Shown in pieces: positions 5,235 to 6,253 of a stretch of DNA of 6,253 bases. The position numbers and the translations under genes were made by a program. Source of the stretch: Proteobacteria bacterium UBA1278 (lineage in GTDB: Bacteria > Pseudomonadota > Gammaproteobacteria > Comchoanobacterales > Comchoanobacteraceae). A model generated the notes under the pieces. The model was not told the DNA's origin, did not search any database, and saw only the letters and a list, made by a program, of their open reading frames with translations. The DNA lies in NCBI GenBank assembly GCA_002308435.1, contig DBUY01000040.1, positions 1-6,253 on the forward strand, written 5' to 3'. Every line of letters begins with the position of its first letter. Position 1 is the first letter of the stretch.

Positions 5235-6253
5235 GTGCTAAATTATCTATTAAAACTCATCATTGGCAGCAATAATGATCGCTTCATAAAGAAATGTAAA
5301 CCCATCGTCGCCGCAATCAATGCGCTTGAGGAAACGTTATCTAACCTGAGCGATGCAGAAATCCAGAAACGATTTAATACGCTTAAAGCATCAATGAATG
5401 ATCAGAGTAATTTATCAGATCACATCGTCGAATGTTTTGCACTCGTTCGTGAGGCCGGTAAACGCACGATTGGTTTACGACACCACGACGTACAATTAAT
5501 CGGTGGTATCGCACTACACGAGGGGAATATCTGTGAAATGGCAACTGGAGAGGGTAAGACACTTGTCGCAACCCTACCGATCGTCCTCAACGCACTCACA
5601 GGTCAAGGCGTTCATCTCGTCACGGTGAATAGCTATCTAGCAGAACGTGATGCCACCTGGATGGGTAATATCTACCAATTTCTCGGCCTGTCAGTCGGCA
5701 TGGTAATACCAAATATGTCTCATCAGGACAAACAAACGGCCTATGCTTGTGACATTACTTACGGCAGCAACAACGAATTTGCCTTTGATTTTTTGCGCGA
5801 CAACATGGCGACTACACGTGAAGGCAAAGTACAACGAAAATTGCAATTCGCACTCATTGACGAAGTTGATCAAATTTTTATTGAAGAGGCACGAACACCG
5901 CTAATCATATCCGGCCCCATCGGAAAAAGCTCAGAAATGTATGCCACCATCTATCCACTTGTTGACCAACTATTCTCAGATACAAAACTGTATAAACCAC
6001 ATCCTAAAATCAAGAAAAAGTCATTGGCACACCTCTGTGCCGCACTACAGAATGCCGCTGCCGAAATTGCACCGCATGCTACGATCAATATCAAAGAAAA
6101 ACAAGTCGAACTGACCGAAGCAGGACACGAAAAAATAGAAACCCTGTTACACGATCACCACATCCTGCCTGAAGACCAAAATCTCTACGATAATCATCAT
6201 GCCCAATTACTGCACTATATTGATGCTTGCCTACGCGCAAAGTTCATCCTCGC
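5235..6253 (+). CDS. secA: Preprotein translocase ATPase SecA, N-terminal third (partial)
   Basis: SecA is the ATPase motor that drives preproteins through the SecYEG channel. The first 339 residues are present and the frame runs off the right edge. It starts MLNYLLKLIIGSNNDR, matching the usual MLxxLLxKxFGSxNDR start. Walker A is MATGEGKT (102-109), motif TVNSYLAERD is at 130-139, TYGSNNEFAFDFLRDNM at 175-191, and the Walker B region LIDEVDQIFIEEARTPLIISGP at 207-228 is split between DEVD (209-212) and EEARTPLI (217-224). The start of the preprotein cross-linking domain follows, with VELTEAGHEKIETLL at 291-305. GTG at 5235 is preferred over the in-frame GTG at 5226 because it aligns with the conserved N terminus; TGA at 5223 blocks anything earlier. 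The ribosome binding site is weak (GAG at 5224-5226). Odd points: Ser replaces the common Asp in TVNDYLA, and the stretch between SGP and VELTE is about 19 residues longer than in E. coli as I recall that sequence. Confidence 0.97.
   Translation, partial: MLNYLLKLIIGSNNDRFIKKCKPIVAAINALEETLSNLSDAEIQKRFNTLKASMNDQSNLSDHIVECFALVREAGKRTIGLRHHDVQLIGGIALHEGNICEMATGEGKTLVATLPIVLNALTGQGVHLVTVNSYLAERDATWMGNIYQFLGLSVGMVIPNMSHQDKQTAYACDITYGSNNEFAFDFLRDNMATTREGKVQRKLQFALIDEVDQIFIEEARTPLIISGPIGKSSEMYATIYPLVDQLFSDTKLYKPHPKIKKKSLAHLCAALQNAAAEIAPHATINIKEKQVELTEAGHEKIETLLHDHHILPEDQNLYDNHHAQLLHYIDACLRAKFIL

Noticed and set aside
1..6253. CRISPR arrays, tRNA or rRNA genes, insertion sequences, integrase or attachment sites
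   Set aside because: None was seen on reading both strands: no spaced direct repeats, no cloverleaf, no transposase frame and no flanking terminal repeats.

Overview
The window looks like a piece of a gammaproteobacterial chromosome of moderate GC content. The best taxonomic clue is the right-hand end. There a short DciA (DUF721) helicase-loader gene on the minus strand sits head-to-head with the start of secA on the plus strand, a pairing familiar from many gammaproteobacteria. No gene here identifies a genus. The SecA is clearly bacterial but diverged at several positions.

Layout. Positions 1-152 hold the first 50 codons of a minus-strand gene that runs off the left edge; it has a good ribosome binding site but no certain identity. 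Positions 153-562 are a roughly 410-base intergenic region. It contains a possible 19-20 residue hydrophobic micropeptide ORF, a good sigma70-type promoter (453-481) facing right, and a compound inverted repeat (481-513) lying over the predicted transcription start. Positions 563-4467 carry the main cargo: two consecutive, same-strand, paralogous genes of 640 and 641 codons for polytopic membrane proteins, 56 bases apart, with similarly spaced AAGGA ribosome binding sites. Positions 4468-4553 are a short convergent intergenic region ending in a perfect 9-bp hairpin. Positions 4554-5027 (minus) are dciA, 5028-5234 is the divergent promoter region, and 5235 to the edge is the 5' third of secA starting with GTG.

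The membrane pair is the unusual part. I do not recognise the proteins by name. Their central region (about residues 95-400) follows the pattern, by eye, of the NBD-less SbmA/BacA peptide importers and the related ABC_membrane_2 permease domain. Instead of a nucleotide-binding domain, each has a further membrane block at the C terminus. No Walker A or ABC signature is visible. Both carry a hydrophilic loop at the same place, expanded by a different short tandem repeat in each. The likely picture is a tandem duplication of one membrane-protein gene, transcribed together from one regulated promoter. Its substrate is unknown, and the functional assignment is inference only.
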